A DNA stretch of 64,000 nucleotides from Thunnus maccoyii. Its lineage: Eukaryota > Chordata > Actinopteri > Scombriformes > Scombridae. The notes under the pieces were generated by a model. That model did not search any database. It had not been told where the DNA came from and saw only the letters and a list, made by a program, of their open reading frames with translations. Each line of letters begins with the position of its first letter. The first letter of the stretch is position 1. The DNA is taken from NCBI RefSeq assembly GCF_910596095.1, contig NC_056550.1:16834501-16898500 (forward strand), in the 5' to 3' direction. This document shows, one piece after another, positions 49,801 through 60,880 of the stretch. Position numbers and translations under genes: made by a program.

Positions 49801-52800
49801 ATTATATATGTTATAGAATTGTATGGATATTATGCATGGGATCAAATGTTTTACTATTTGCAGCAAAATTCATGATAAAAATGGGGAAAACACCACATTT
49901 CAGTACAACTGTACTAAGTGAAATGAGAAATGGAAATAAATAGAACTTTAAGGACATATAGAAGAGTATAAGATCCCCAGTGTATACAAAACAATCCCTG
50001 GAGCTGGAAACAATACGGGTGAAATATGAGGGAAAAAACTGAGAAAAAGAAGCAAATTCTATAAGAATGATGACATTTAATTTAAAATTCACACTCAAGA
50101 TTATTGCTCCAGTGTGCAGTGTGCATGTACTCACATTAAGTGTCTTACAGAAAGATTCAAAAAAGGAAAAAAAGGGTGAATATATATAAAATATAAATTT
50201 AGTGAGGTATAGTAAACATACAACATACAATGGCTATATAACCTCGGTAAAGTTGTCACAGAATAAGATTATAAATAACATACCTCAACAATGTTTCCTG
50301 CTCGTTTTGCAACTCTGAATCATTTAAGTGCTGGAGGGCAGGTGGGCGGGTGGGTGGGCCCCAGTGGCCTTTTCCACAGACCTGATTGTCCTGTAACCTG
50401 TTCTTGTCCTTGTCCATGGCCTCAATGATTGCTGTGTAGAAATCAGGCTGCAACTGACTGAAACCCATGGCACTGCAGCATATGAGTCATTTAATTGTTT
50501 ATATGTATTTTATTTGACACGTTGTTGTAGTAACTTGTTTTTGTCTATGCATTTTCCTCTTTTCTACAGTATTTATCAAATACTGTTACAACCTGGTGTG
50601 AAATTACTGCTGCATCATAGTCAATGCAAAAGAAATGTTATAATTATAGTAAGTAGTTGTACAATACTAGAGATAATTCATTAAAATCTGTTTAAAATTT
50701 AAAAATTTGTTTTATGAATCTTTTGAGCATTTAATATAATGCAGTTGAAAACTTGTATAACTAGAAGTTTTTTCAGAATTTTCTCTCCTCGGTAGCTCAT
50801 GCATGAGGGTGCATATTTCCATAATCTTTGACTTTTTCACTTTGTGAGTGTTGAGTGTTTTTGTTTACTTATGTGTTCAGTTACTGTTCACCCACCAACA
50901 GGAGCCCATTAAAACTACATTCAAAGCTCATTTGGATTGACATTCATCTTACTAACAGGAAATACTGTGTTTTTAAAAACTGCACATTGCAATACTGCAC
51001 AAACACCACAGCTGAGACGTGCAATAGTTTGGCTACACAATTACAACAGTGTAGGTGTAAACTTAGGACTTTCGGGAAGTCATTCATCATAAACTGAGAT
51101 AATCATCAGCTGCATGTTCGCAGGTGATTCAATTAAGCAATAAAAACTTGAGATAAAAGTCTGACAGATTCTGGTAAGGAGGGATATGGCTTGAAAAATG
51201 TATTGATCAGTGAGAGAAGTTACTCAGCATTCTGCGCTTAAACATAAACTTGATAGCGTGTCTTTCATCTGTGACAGCTCAAGCAGCCGCCAGATTACTG
51301 TGTTTAGTTAAGTACAGTGTATAAAAATGATAAAAACATACTGACTTGAGTTTATTTTACACTGTATCTCAATGACAAATAGGTTGTGTGGTTAAAGTTT
51401 GACATCTGCAGTAACATTTGGAGGTAAGAGCTGTTAAAGGCGGCTGGAGGATAATAATTTACCCTCATGGGGAGAACAATAGATTAATAACTGCAGCACA
51501 CTGAGGTCAGGGTTGCGCTTAATTAAGCAGGACAGGCTTTCTCCAGACTCAAGGAGTAAAGACATAGATGATACAAACACATTCATGACAAGTATGCTTG
51601 TTTAATTTATTTTATTTATCAAATAAAAACTTCAATGTATGACTGTTGTTAAAGGGTTGCTGACTGTTCCCTGTTTGCTTTTGTTCTGCATCACATCTGG
51701 GAAGTCAACAGACTTTGCCAAAACTTAAAACTAAAGAGATAAGCCAAACTGATTAAAAAGAGGTTCTCCCTCTGTGAAAATAGATTTCCCTGTCCCTGAT
51801 ATGGGGAAAGCATACCCAGATGTTGCCCTACAAAACATTGTTTTTAGATATGTCAAAGGCTACAAATACTTAACTGCACTAAATACTTATGACCTGGGGT
51901 TAATGACACCAAATACTAAACAGCACCAAAAACCCTTTTTATGGGGCCAGTGAATGAAATGAGTATAAAAATGTTTGTTTTAACATATGAAATGTATTAC
52001 ATTTGATAAAATTACTCTGTATTCAGCGACATAATAAAGCTATCAGCTTGTTAGCTTGTTGAAACCTGTGGAAAAATGGGTGAAAATCCCAATAAAGTTC
52101 AGTGCAGCACCTGTGACATGCAAACAAACTGAAAATCAAGCTTCAGCAGCCACATGAACAAGAAGGGGAACAAGGTTTAGATGGCTGCACAGGCAAAACT
52201 TTTAAAACCAGGATGACCCTAAAAGTGCATGGTTTAGATAAAAGATAAAACAGCAGGTAGTGCTGGGAGAAAGTTAAATAAATCAATAAAAATTGCTAGA
52301 AGTCCAGCTATAATTAATTTGACCTCAACAGGTCACATATAGTTGTAGCATATCAATAAATGTATGTTTGTAAATAAGGATTAACTTTAAATATGTCACA
52401 AACTGAAGCACAACTGTTGCACATTATTTCACATTCTGGTCTACCACATCACTTGAAATGAAATAAATTATATCAAATTCACTTGAATTAGTCTTTATAA
52501 TGACAGCTGTTATATATGTAATACTTCCACACTGAATGTCAAACTGTTTAATAGCTCTCATTTGGTGTTGGAGATTTTTTAATGTTACAAGCAGAATGGG
52601 GAAAAAATCCTCTGCACAATTACATTTGATTGTATGCAGATATTTAAGTTTTGTAGACATCTTCTCGCACAAACCGATTTGGACGTCATCCAGACTGTAA
52701 TGGAACTTCTGGTAAATAATCAACCAAAGAGAAACTTGTGCTCTTGGTGTACATTTTTTTCACACCCAGAGCTCGGCATAACTCAAGTCATTTGCTGCTG

Positions 52801-53013
52801 ATAGCCGGAGGCACAGAGTGACCTAGGCTGCCTGCTCAAACATGAAGAATTCAGCTTAACAAACAGTCCGAGAGCCTTTTACATTTTACTCACTTGTAAT
52901 GAGTAAAATGTTATCCCTCCTGCCCATGAGTACATCTTTCCATGTGAGTCAACTTTTAGTGATGTGCCTTTGAAAGTACAATCCTAATCTGCATTTTCTC
53001 TGTCTTTCTACAG
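46841..53013. other. 6-kb gene-free interval upstream of kcnj16
   Basis: AT-rich sequence between the 5' ends of the 5-HT3-like gene (left) and kcnj16 (right). It must hold the kcnj16 promoter and probably a noncoding first exon, because an acceptor (CTTTCTACAG) ends at 53013. I could not place that exon. A donor-like GTAAGT at about 49417 is one weak option. A BED/zinc-finger-like remnant lies at about 52068-52176. The longer ORFs (up to 139 codons) look like chance in AT-rich DNA. Confidence 0.45.
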
Positions 53014-53039
53014 GAGAGCGAAAGGTAGTGCTGGTCAAA

Positions 53040-54182
53040 ATGAGCACACGGAGGAGTGATCAGGTCATCATTGAAACTCACACTACAATCCACACACTTG
53101 GCAGCCAAAATGAGGGCAAGCGGCTGCGCTACATGCAGAAAGATGGCAGGTTCCCTGTGCTGTTTCAGAAGGCCCCAGGAGACTGGAGCCCATACCTGAT
53201 GGATATCTTCACCACTCTTGTGGAGATCCGCTGGAGGGTGATGTTCCTCATCTTTTCCCTGTCTTACATTCTCTCTTGGCTCTTTTTTGGTCTCTGTTAT
53301 TGGCTTATTGCATATGTACATGGAGACACTGAAGATATGGATGAACCCTGTGTGGCCAATGTGCATGACTTCACTGGAGCCTTTATGTTCTCAATGGAGA
53401 CCCAGGCAACTATTGGCTATGGCTTCAGGGGGATGACTGAGAACTGTATAGCGGCTATTATTGCACTGACAGTTCAAAGTGTATTCAGCTGCCTCCTTGA
53501 CACCATTATCATTGGTATTATTGTGGCTAAAATGGCATCTGCTCGTAAGAGAGCTCAGACAGTGGGCTTTAGCAACTGTGCAGTGGTCAACCTGCGAGAT
53601 GGGGTTTTGAGTTTGTCATGGCGCCTTGGGGACTTCAGAGGTAATCACATCCTGGAGGGTGTAGCCAGGGCCCAGTTAGTCCGCTTTGTGAGGGCGCCTC
53701 TGGGCACTGTTGTGATATCATCCCAGGACCTGGACATCCAGAACCGGGACATTGTCCTCGCCACACCAGCAACAATTATTCACAAGCTGGAACCTAGCAG
53801 CCCCCTCTACAGCCTGGGCCTGGACGACCTGCTGGTGGACGACTTTGAACTGGTGGTGTCTTTCACCTATACTGGTGACTCAACTGGTATGCTCCACCAG
53901 ACACGTACCTCCTACACATCGGCAGACATCCGCTGGGGGCAACGTTTCCAGGACATGCTGAAACTGGGCAAGAAGCATTTCATGGTGGACTACGCTCTGT
54001 TCAATGAGACCACATGGGTGCCGGTGCCCCTGATGAGTGCAGAGCAGTATGACAGGGGGAGACATCCAGAAGGCAGGAGTCAGTCCCACCGTGCACACTC
54101 ACCATCAGTCAAGAGAAACGGAGGCAACTGTGCAGTGACACCTGACATTACTGGAGAGGTGATGCACCAAACCTCTTTGTAG
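53040..54182 (+). CDS. kcnj16: Kir5.1-like inward-rectifier K+ channel subunit, coding sequence in one exon
   Basis: Kir5.1 pairs with Kir4.x subunits to give pH-sensitive K+ channels in kidney, glia and ionocyte-like cells. The ORF gives 380 residues (human 418), beginning MSTRRSDQVI at 53040. A splice acceptor at 53013 precedes the start, so only the 5' UTR is split. The slide helix and M1 read DIFTTLVEIRWRVMFLIFSL and SYILSWLFFG. The filter is TIGYGF (residues 124-129). M2 contains CLLDTIIIG, then KMASARKRAQT. FTYTGDSTGMLHQTRTSY in the cytoplasmic domain is a KCNJ16 signature. Asp154 stands where human Kir5.1 has Asn, at the rectification site. AATAAA lies at 54284-54289 and 54299-54304. 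Pairing with kcnj2 downstream agrees with human 17q24. Confidence 0.88.
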   Translation: MSTRRSDQVIIETHTTIHTLGSQNEGKRLRYMQKDGRFPVLFQKAPGDWSPYLMDIFTTLVEIRWRVMFLIFSLSYILSWLFFGLCYWLIAYVHGDTEDMDEPCVANVHDFTGAFMFSMETQATIGYGFRGMTENCIAAIIALTVQSVFSCLLDTIIIGIIVAKMASARKRAQTVGFSNCAVVNLRDGVLSLSWRLGDFRGNHILEGVARAQLVRFVRAPLGTVVISSQDLDIQNRDIVLATPATIIHKLEPSSPLYSLGLDDLLVDDFELVVSFTYTGDSTGMLHQTRTSYTSADIRWGQRFQDMLKLGKKHFMVDYALFNETTWVPVPLMSAEQYDRGRHPEGRSQSHRAHSPSVKRNGGNCAVTPDITGEVMHQTSL

Positions 54183-54779
54183 GTTAAACAACCAGAGAAA
54201 CCAGTGTAGCCAATACATTACAATGCATGGACTGTTCATGTAAGGATGTTTTTTTTTGTTATTATGTTTTTATGCTTTATATGAATAAATGTAAGTCAAA
54301 TAAAACTGAAATTTCCTTGTAAAACTGTTCTTTAGTTACTTTCTAATATATTTTTTTACATGAATTATAGTAATAATACCAATTATTGTACATGATGCCA
54401 GTGCTTGTGAGTTTAGTCCTTCTAGTAGCTCTACACCACCACCTTGTGTTCACCGAGTACACTCAATATTACTCCAGCAATGGTGATTATCGTGGAAAGT
54501 CACAGATTTCACAATCAAACATACTACTTATTATTCCACAGAAAGGGGAAAAACATGAAGTTTCCTAACATTAAACCCCAATTATAGTTCATTAATTTCA
54601 ATGTCACATCCCATGAAATTTTGTTGCAACCCTGTCATGTTTTCACGCTCGAGTCACGCTTCTTTTTCCACTTTGAACTTCAAGTCTGCAACGTACATTT
54701 TTTTCACCCCCCTTGTCTTCCACTTAAAAAAAAATCTTGTGGGCTCAGAGCCTCAAACAGGCGCTGCAGCTTTCTATTG
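54183..54779. other. kcnj16 3' UTR and spacer before the kcnj2 promoter
   Basis: Poly(A) signals lie at 54284-54304. At 54434-54450 the minus strand reads AACACAAGGTGGTGGTG, a CTCF-like word. No gene seen. Confidence 0.45.
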
Positions 54780-54908
54780 GCCGTCAACGCGATGGGGGCG
54801 GGGACAGGCACACGTGTTTTTAAAGTCCGTCTTTGCGACGACAAACATCTTCTTCAGTACTGTTGGAGAGGGTTATGGCAGAATTTACAGCGCCGGACGG
54901 GAAACTAG
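54780..54908 (+). promoter_or_regulatory. kcnj2: candidate kcnj2 promoter and first (5' UTR) exon
   Basis: A local CpG-rich patch has a GC box (GGGGGCGGGGAC) at 54794-54805, CACGTG at about 54811-54816, and a TTTTTAAAG TATA-like word. It leads to an exon ending in CTAG with donor GTGAGC at 54909. The matching acceptor TTTCCACAG ends at 57268, 239 bases before the kcnj2 ATG. Vertebrate KCNJ2 has this plan: a noncoding exon 1, one intron, and a single coding exon. Confidence 0.55.
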
Positions 54909-57268
54909 GTGAGCACAATAAAAGAGCAGTGAGAATAAAAGGGATGCAGTCTGCGTATGTGGCGCATATGGGACTTATTACAACAAGAAAACGGCAGATT
55001 TGCAGTGCATGGACCAACAGGTAGGTGTAATAAGCGGAAAAACATTTGTCTCTTTCTGTGGGAGTGATGTAGCGTGGGAAATACAGCTAACTTTCGGTTT
55101 ACAATAATTGAGGTGCAATCTTGCACAGACTGATGCCTGCAGTATGAAAATGAGTCAGTCCTGAGAAATCCATGTTTCATAAAAATGCTTTTAAAATTAA
55201 TAGTATTATTTAGTATTAATCTTATTATTATAATTGCTGGACGCCGCTGTTTTTAATAAGTCTACCATTAGAGATTGCAGGATGTAGACTGGATGATCTC
55301 CTGTATTGCCCCTGTCCTCGATGTAACTCATGATGTCTATGCAGGAGCTGAATTTTGTTATACTTTGCTGAAGCCTTTAGTGTAAAAAATAATAACAATA
55401 ATAATAAACAAAATCAATACAAATGTGTGAAACTGCTGCAAAACTTAGAAATTGTTTTTTATTCTAACATAATATATGTTGGCAGAGCTTATAACAAAAG
55501 AGAGCATCTGCTGAATGATTGGCTATAGTTATTGATTTGTGTAATAAAAAAAATAGAGCAGCTTTATGTAACCAGTTTCCATCTGCCTCAGCTGTTGGCT
55601 CTAATTGAGAACACATGTAAAACAAACAGTCACAGGTTGTGCAGCCTCTGGAAGCCTTGGTCTGTCACCATGTACCGACCTGCAGCAATAAGTGATGTGA
55701 TATAGTGAAAGGTATAAACAGTGACAGTTGTAATGACAGACAGAGAGAGACTTTTTAGTGCTCTCTTTCTCTGTCAAAGTTAGGGGGTTTGACTCCCATA
55801 GGGGGTCACCCATGTTAAAAATGTATGCTCTGTTGACTGTCCACTGACTCAGACTACAGTATCCTAGAAATGCCCTCTCAACTGTCTTTCTGTCAGACTC
55901 TCTCCAATCATGTCTGAAGACTTTTAGCAGGCTGGTGTTTATGTTATTTGGGCACCAAAATAACATAGAATACTTGGTAAAACCAAAAGATGACTTCCTT
56001 TGAAATGTCATGAAGAAGTTTGACGTAGTCTGGGATCCGTTGAAATGTATTATTTTAAATTCTATGGGATGTTTTAAGCCCCTTATTCCCAACAGTGTGC
56101 GTGACAGGTTGCTATTTTGAGTCAACCCAGCAGTGACATCATTAGTTGAAAAAAACAAAGATGATGCAGGGGGATTTAGGGCCAGGTCTTGCATATTTTA
56201 TCCCAGCTGACATTTGATCACTTTCAGAAAAGTTAAATAGTTACAAAATTAGATAGTGGAATAAAACTGACCTATGCTGACAAAAAGTTTAACTTTTTAA
56301 CTAAATCAACAAAACATGAACAATTACATGTTTTCAACATATTCACTTAAAATGCCACCAGGCTTTATTTCATACTTCCAACATGTTCTTTATGGACCTT
56401 CTCACTCTGACACAATAGTGACATACACAGACAAGATAGTTTAAAAAGTGGAGGTTGGAAGTGATTTTGGCACTAGCAGAGCATGTCTGGCCAACTGTGG
56501 CCTTTTGTAGCCTGTGGTGTTGCATTTTAATGGACCTTTCAGGCCACACAAACACCAAGTCAATAGCTTTTCTAATTTAGCTGTCCTTGTTGCTCTATTA
56601 CATATGATGCAAGGTTACTGTTGCTTTCAGAGAAAGTGACCCATCCTCTCTGAATAGCTGCGTGGTTCATTAAATCTTGTTACATCATTTAGTGGTGAGA
56701 ATGTAGTTGTGAATTAGTTATGGAAATTCTTGTGCACATTTGTTATTGTAACTGAGCACTCTTCAATAACTGAGATGAAGTAGCAAGAAATGTAATAGTG
56801 AACATGCTGTAAATTGATTTTTCAATGCATGTCATATAATTTTCTTTCTCATTTATGTCAATATGTCTGCAAAGAGCTGCTACATGTATAGTATCTTTGT
56901 TCCAGCCGCTCGCTGGATTAACATGAACTTGATCTGTAATTTGACTCTGCTCCCCATGGATTGACCTGCCTAATTAATACTTACATTAAGCAGGGTAAAC
57001 ATCCTTTCCCTCTTTGTCAGCTATCTGAGTGCTTGGATAATATTTTTAATCTACTACTGATAATGCATGCACAATGCATTCCTTGTGCTTTCTGACTGCA
57101 GTAGATACAGTGCTTTATACTGTCTATGTATGCAAGAATAGTGCCGCTAATTTAGAGTGTACACTGCATTATTTAAACAGCAGGTAACCACACACCCACA
57201 TGCACTGATCTTTGCTCTGGTTCCTGCCAATTACTTTAAAACTGTTTTTCTCTCTGCAATTTCCACAG
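54909..57268 (+). other. kcnj2: kcnj2 5' UTR intron
   Basis: A 2.4-kb intron by inference. On the minus strand it contains a 197-codon ORF (56194-55601), unrecognised. It also holds a B-box-like GGTTTGACTCC at 55786-55796 (plus strand), which may mark a tRNA-derived SINE remnant. Otherwise AT-rich. Confidence 0.45.
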
Positions 57269-57507
57269 CCCACTTCACTGATGAGGTCCAAAACAGCCAT
57301 CAGAGAGGAGTGACCTGCCCTCACCAAAGGTGCACACGCCTGCAGAAGCGCAGTCTCCCCTGTTCCCCTCAGGATCTACTCCTGTTGTCCATTATTTCTG
57401 CTTGACTTTGTCCCCTGGATCATTCAAAACTGTTTCTCCAACGCTTCTACCAAAAACTTAGACTGTTTTCCAAAGCAGAATCGGCCCAGCCCTCCCAGGC
57501 GGAAGTG

Positions 57508-58824
57508 ATGGGGAGTGTGCGAAGTCACCGTTACAGCATTGTGTCCTCTGAGGAAGATGGCATGAAGCTGGCCACTATTGCCGTCCCGAATGGCTACGGA
57601 AACGGCAATGTTAATAAGGTGCACACAGAGCACCAACATCAGAGCCGCTTTGTCAGGAAGGATGGTCACTGCAATGTGCAGTTTATCAATATGAGTGAGA
57701 AAGGCCAGCGGTACCTGGCAGATATCTTCACCACCTGTGTGGACATTCGCTGGCGTTGGATGCTGCTCATCTTCTGCCTTTCCTTCCTGCTGTCATGGTT
57801 GTTTTTTGGCCTCGTCTTCTGGCTAGTGGCCCTCTCTTATGGGGACTTGGAGAATGAGACTCAAATGTGTGTTTCCAATGTGGACAGCTTTACTGCTGCC
57901 TTCTTGTTCTCGGTGGAGACCCAAACCACTATTGGCTATGGGTATCGCTATGTGACAGAGGAGTGCCCCGTTGCTGTCTTTATGGTCGTCTTCCAAAGCA
58001 TTGTGGGATGCATCATTGATGCTTTCATCATCGGTGCTGTCATGGCCAAGATGGCCAAGCCCAAAAAGAGGAATGAGACCCTTGTGTTCAGCCACTTTGC
58101 TACAGTGGCCATGAGGGACGGCAAACTGTGCCTGATGTGGCGCGTGGGAAACCTAAGGAAGAGTCACCTGGTGGAGGCCCATGTTAGGGCCCAGCTCCTC
58201 AAGTCTCGCACCACTGCAGAGGGAGAGTTCATCCCTCTAGATCAGGTAGACATCGACGTAGGCTTTGATAGCGGCATTGACAGAATCTTCCTGGTGTCTC
58301 CGATCACCATTGTGCATGAGATTGATGAGGACAGCCCATTCTTTGAGATGAGCAAACAGGAGTTGGAGTCGTCAGAATTTGAGATTGTAGTGATTCTTGA
58401 GGGCATGGTCGAGGCCACAGCCATGACTACTCAATGTCGGAGCTCCTATGTGGCCAGCGAGATCCTCTGGGGCCACCGCTTTGAGCCGGTGCTCTTCGAA
58501 GAAAAGAACTACTACAAAGTGGACTACTCTCGGTTTGACAACACCTACGAGGTGCCCAGCACACCCCACTGTAGCGCCAGGGAACTAGCAGAGAAGAAGT
58601 CCAACGCCTCCAGCTCGAGGAACTCCTTTTGTTATGAGAACGAAGTGGCTCTTGAAAAAGTAGAGATGGAGGAGGAGTTCGAGGAGGATGAAAACAGGGA
58701 GATGAGGAGTGTGGAGGTTGGTGCACTTGAAGACACAAACACAGATGTAGTTTCAGACTCTGAACACAATCTGGACTCTTTGCCTTTAGAATCAAGGCCT
58801 TTGACAGCAGAATCAGAAATATGA
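57508..58824 (+). CDS. kcnj2: Kir2.1 inward-rectifier K+ channel, coding sequence in one exon
   Basis: Kir2.1 carries the strong inward-rectifier current that sets resting potential in heart, muscle and neurons. It has 438 residues (human 427). The start [20 protein letters not shown] is almost identical to human Kir2.1. M1 follows [20 protein letters not shown]. The filter is TIGYGY; human has TIGYGF. M2 has the rectification Asp in [13 protein letters not shown]2-binding KPKKRNETL and the ER-export signal FCYENE are present. The C-terminal SEI is the class I PDZ ligand for SAP97/PSD-95. The acidic tail is longer than in human ([11 protein letters not shown]). The gene starts 3.3 kb after the kcnj16 stop, same strand. 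Confidence 0.97.
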   Translation: MGSVRSHRYSIVSSEEDGMKLATIAVPNGYGNGNVNKVHTEHQHQSRFVRKDGHCNVQFINMSEKGQRYLADIFTTCVDIRWRWMLLIFCLSFLLSWLFFGLVFWLVALSYGDLENETQMCVSNVDSFTAAFLFSVETQTTIGYGYRYVTEECPVAVFMVVFQSIVGCIIDAFIIGAVMAKMAKPKKRNETLVFSHFATVAMRDGKLCLMWRVGNLRKSHLVEAHVRAQLLKSRTTAEGEFIPLDQVDIDVGFDSGIDRIFLVSPITIVHEIDEDSPFFEMSKQELESSEFEIVVILEGMVEATAMTTQCRSSYVASEILWGHRFEPVLFEEKNYYKVDYSRFDNTYEVPSTPHCSARELAEKKSNASSSRNSFCYENEVALEKVEMEEEFEEDENREMRSVEVGALEDTNTDVVSDSEHNLDSLPLESRPLTAESEI

Positions 58825-60880
58825 CTACAGGGGATGTTGAAGGGTTAAATACTACCACAGGGTATGTTAAAATTTGCTTGAACTTTGTTCCTGATTGCTT
58901 TTGATGATATTGCATGACGGTTTGTAAAAGACTGTGAGTTGAGTATGAAATTCTCTATGCAGAAGCTCACGCACAAGACACCATGGAAATCCAAACATGT
59001 TAATGTTGTTTATGGTGACGGTGGTGATAAATTAACTGGTTGCAACAGGGCTAGAGGGATAAAATGGGTTAGATGCCTTCACTTGCACTCAGTGTGCAGT
59101 CTGTTTCTGAGTATACTGCACTTCTGAAGTCAAAATATGTTAGTAGAAAAGCCATTTGGATAAAAAAAAAAAATGCAATGTTTGCTTAAGAAAATCTAAT
59201 TTCTAACTTATTCTAGTGCAACAGTGCAATACCCAGTTGGAGCATTTTGCATAGATAATTATTTTTGATGAAAAGAGTGTTGAGTGTGTAATTTCATTTC
59301 AACCACTTGTGGCCAAAATGTCACATGAAGTTGTGACTGGCAAAAATAATTTAATATATTTAATTTCAATTAAAACATTTTTAATTGAACTTTAAGTTCT
59401 GAGATTTTTAAAATCATTTAAAGCTCAACAATCTTGTTTTAAAGGCTACTAATCACATTTTTAACCCATTAAACCACCTGCGCCAGAAGGCTACTGTTTG
59501 TTAATGAGCTGGTCTCATAGCAAAGTATATTTATAATCTTCTTCAGTGTGGCGGTTTAGGTGTTGCTCTCATGGCGTGAGGCAGGAAAGAGATGTCTTGC
59601 ACAGGTTACGAGCACGAGTACATTATGCTCTTATCATCTTGTCTCACCCAGTAGCATCTTTTGCAACGTGTGCCTTAGCAAAAGTCTCAGTCCCGGCGGA
59701 GGCACTCAGGAGGTTTGGCTTCGACTGAGCACACACTGCATTAGATGTCACAGGAAGAAGCAATTGGAGGTGATTTGCTGTGCCGAACACTGCCACTTCT
59801 CACAAGTCTTCATGTTCTAATGTGCAATACGGTTCAATTCAGTGGTAGACTGTGACAGGAAACTCGACCCTGAGCCGAGGTTATGAATGTTGATGATAAG
59901 TGCTGCTAAGTTACATATTGTATGTTTAGAGAGAAATCTAGGAGCCAAAATGTATTATTTGTCTTTTAAAGTATCCATTTGGAGATTTGCTAATGCAGCC
60001 TATAATGTTATTTCTAGATGTAGACAAGCATGAGTCTGTCAGTGTGTTTTCCGAAGCTTTAGTGCACTTTCTTCCTCACCAGAGAACCCCCTACCCCCCT
60101 ACCCCCCCATGCCCCTCATAACAGCTTTATTACCCAAAGCCAAATGTGTACATATATATACAGTAAGAGGCAACTGTAACTCTCATCTGTTAATTGATGT
60201 TGATTTGAAACCTGAACTTTTCCTCATCTAACAGTGGTTGGCTGTTGACACACTGAAGTATGGTACGTTATTTGAGTTGCTTTTGACGTAGTCTACTTTA
60301 TATTAAGATCAGTGTTCTTGGCATGGCAGTCGTGCAAAATTTGGACACATCCTAGTTAACCCTGTCGCTTCACCACTGCGGGTCATGTGAAGTTATTTGT
60401 CATTTCTGAATGGGCCCTTGCTTTGTCTTATTAAAACTAGATTCAGGTCTGCTAGTTAATACTTCAGTTCTAAACGCAAATCCTGAACAGCACTTGACTT
60501 CAGTCTTACACAAGATGGAGCTTTATTGATTTTCTTTTTTTTTTTTCTTTTTAAATAATCACTTGGGGTGTTATTGTGTATTGTTTGTATTGACACATTC
60601 ATGCTTGGATAAGGTCAGTGGAAGCCAGAACACTGTGCTGCTTCTCTGGTAGGGAAATCTATACGTAACATTTTATCTGTTCTCACTTTGACACTTCTCC
60701 TGTTTTAGGTCTTTATTTTTCTACCAGGGTCTTCCCAATTTCCTGCACAAACCAGAGACTGTACAGGTTTTTTTAAAAAATCTTTTGTAAATTATAATGC
60801 AAATACTGAATATTGATATTGCAGTTGTTGAAAACTGTTTATGTCCTTTTTTCAATAAAAGTGTAAAAATCATTATGAAG
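58825..60880 (+). other. kcnj2: kcnj2 3' UTR
   Basis: A long 3' UTR of about 2 kb is inferred, ending just after AATAAA at 60854-60859. Vertebrate KCNJ2 messages are known for long 3' UTRs. It includes TTGTAAATA-like and T-rich words, but I can name no regulatory site with confidence. Confidence 0.5.

Noticed and set aside
49811-50230. 139-codon ORF on the minus strand upstream of kcnj16
   Set aside because: Phe/Ile/Leu-rich translation of AT-rich DNA with no start context or family; likely chance.
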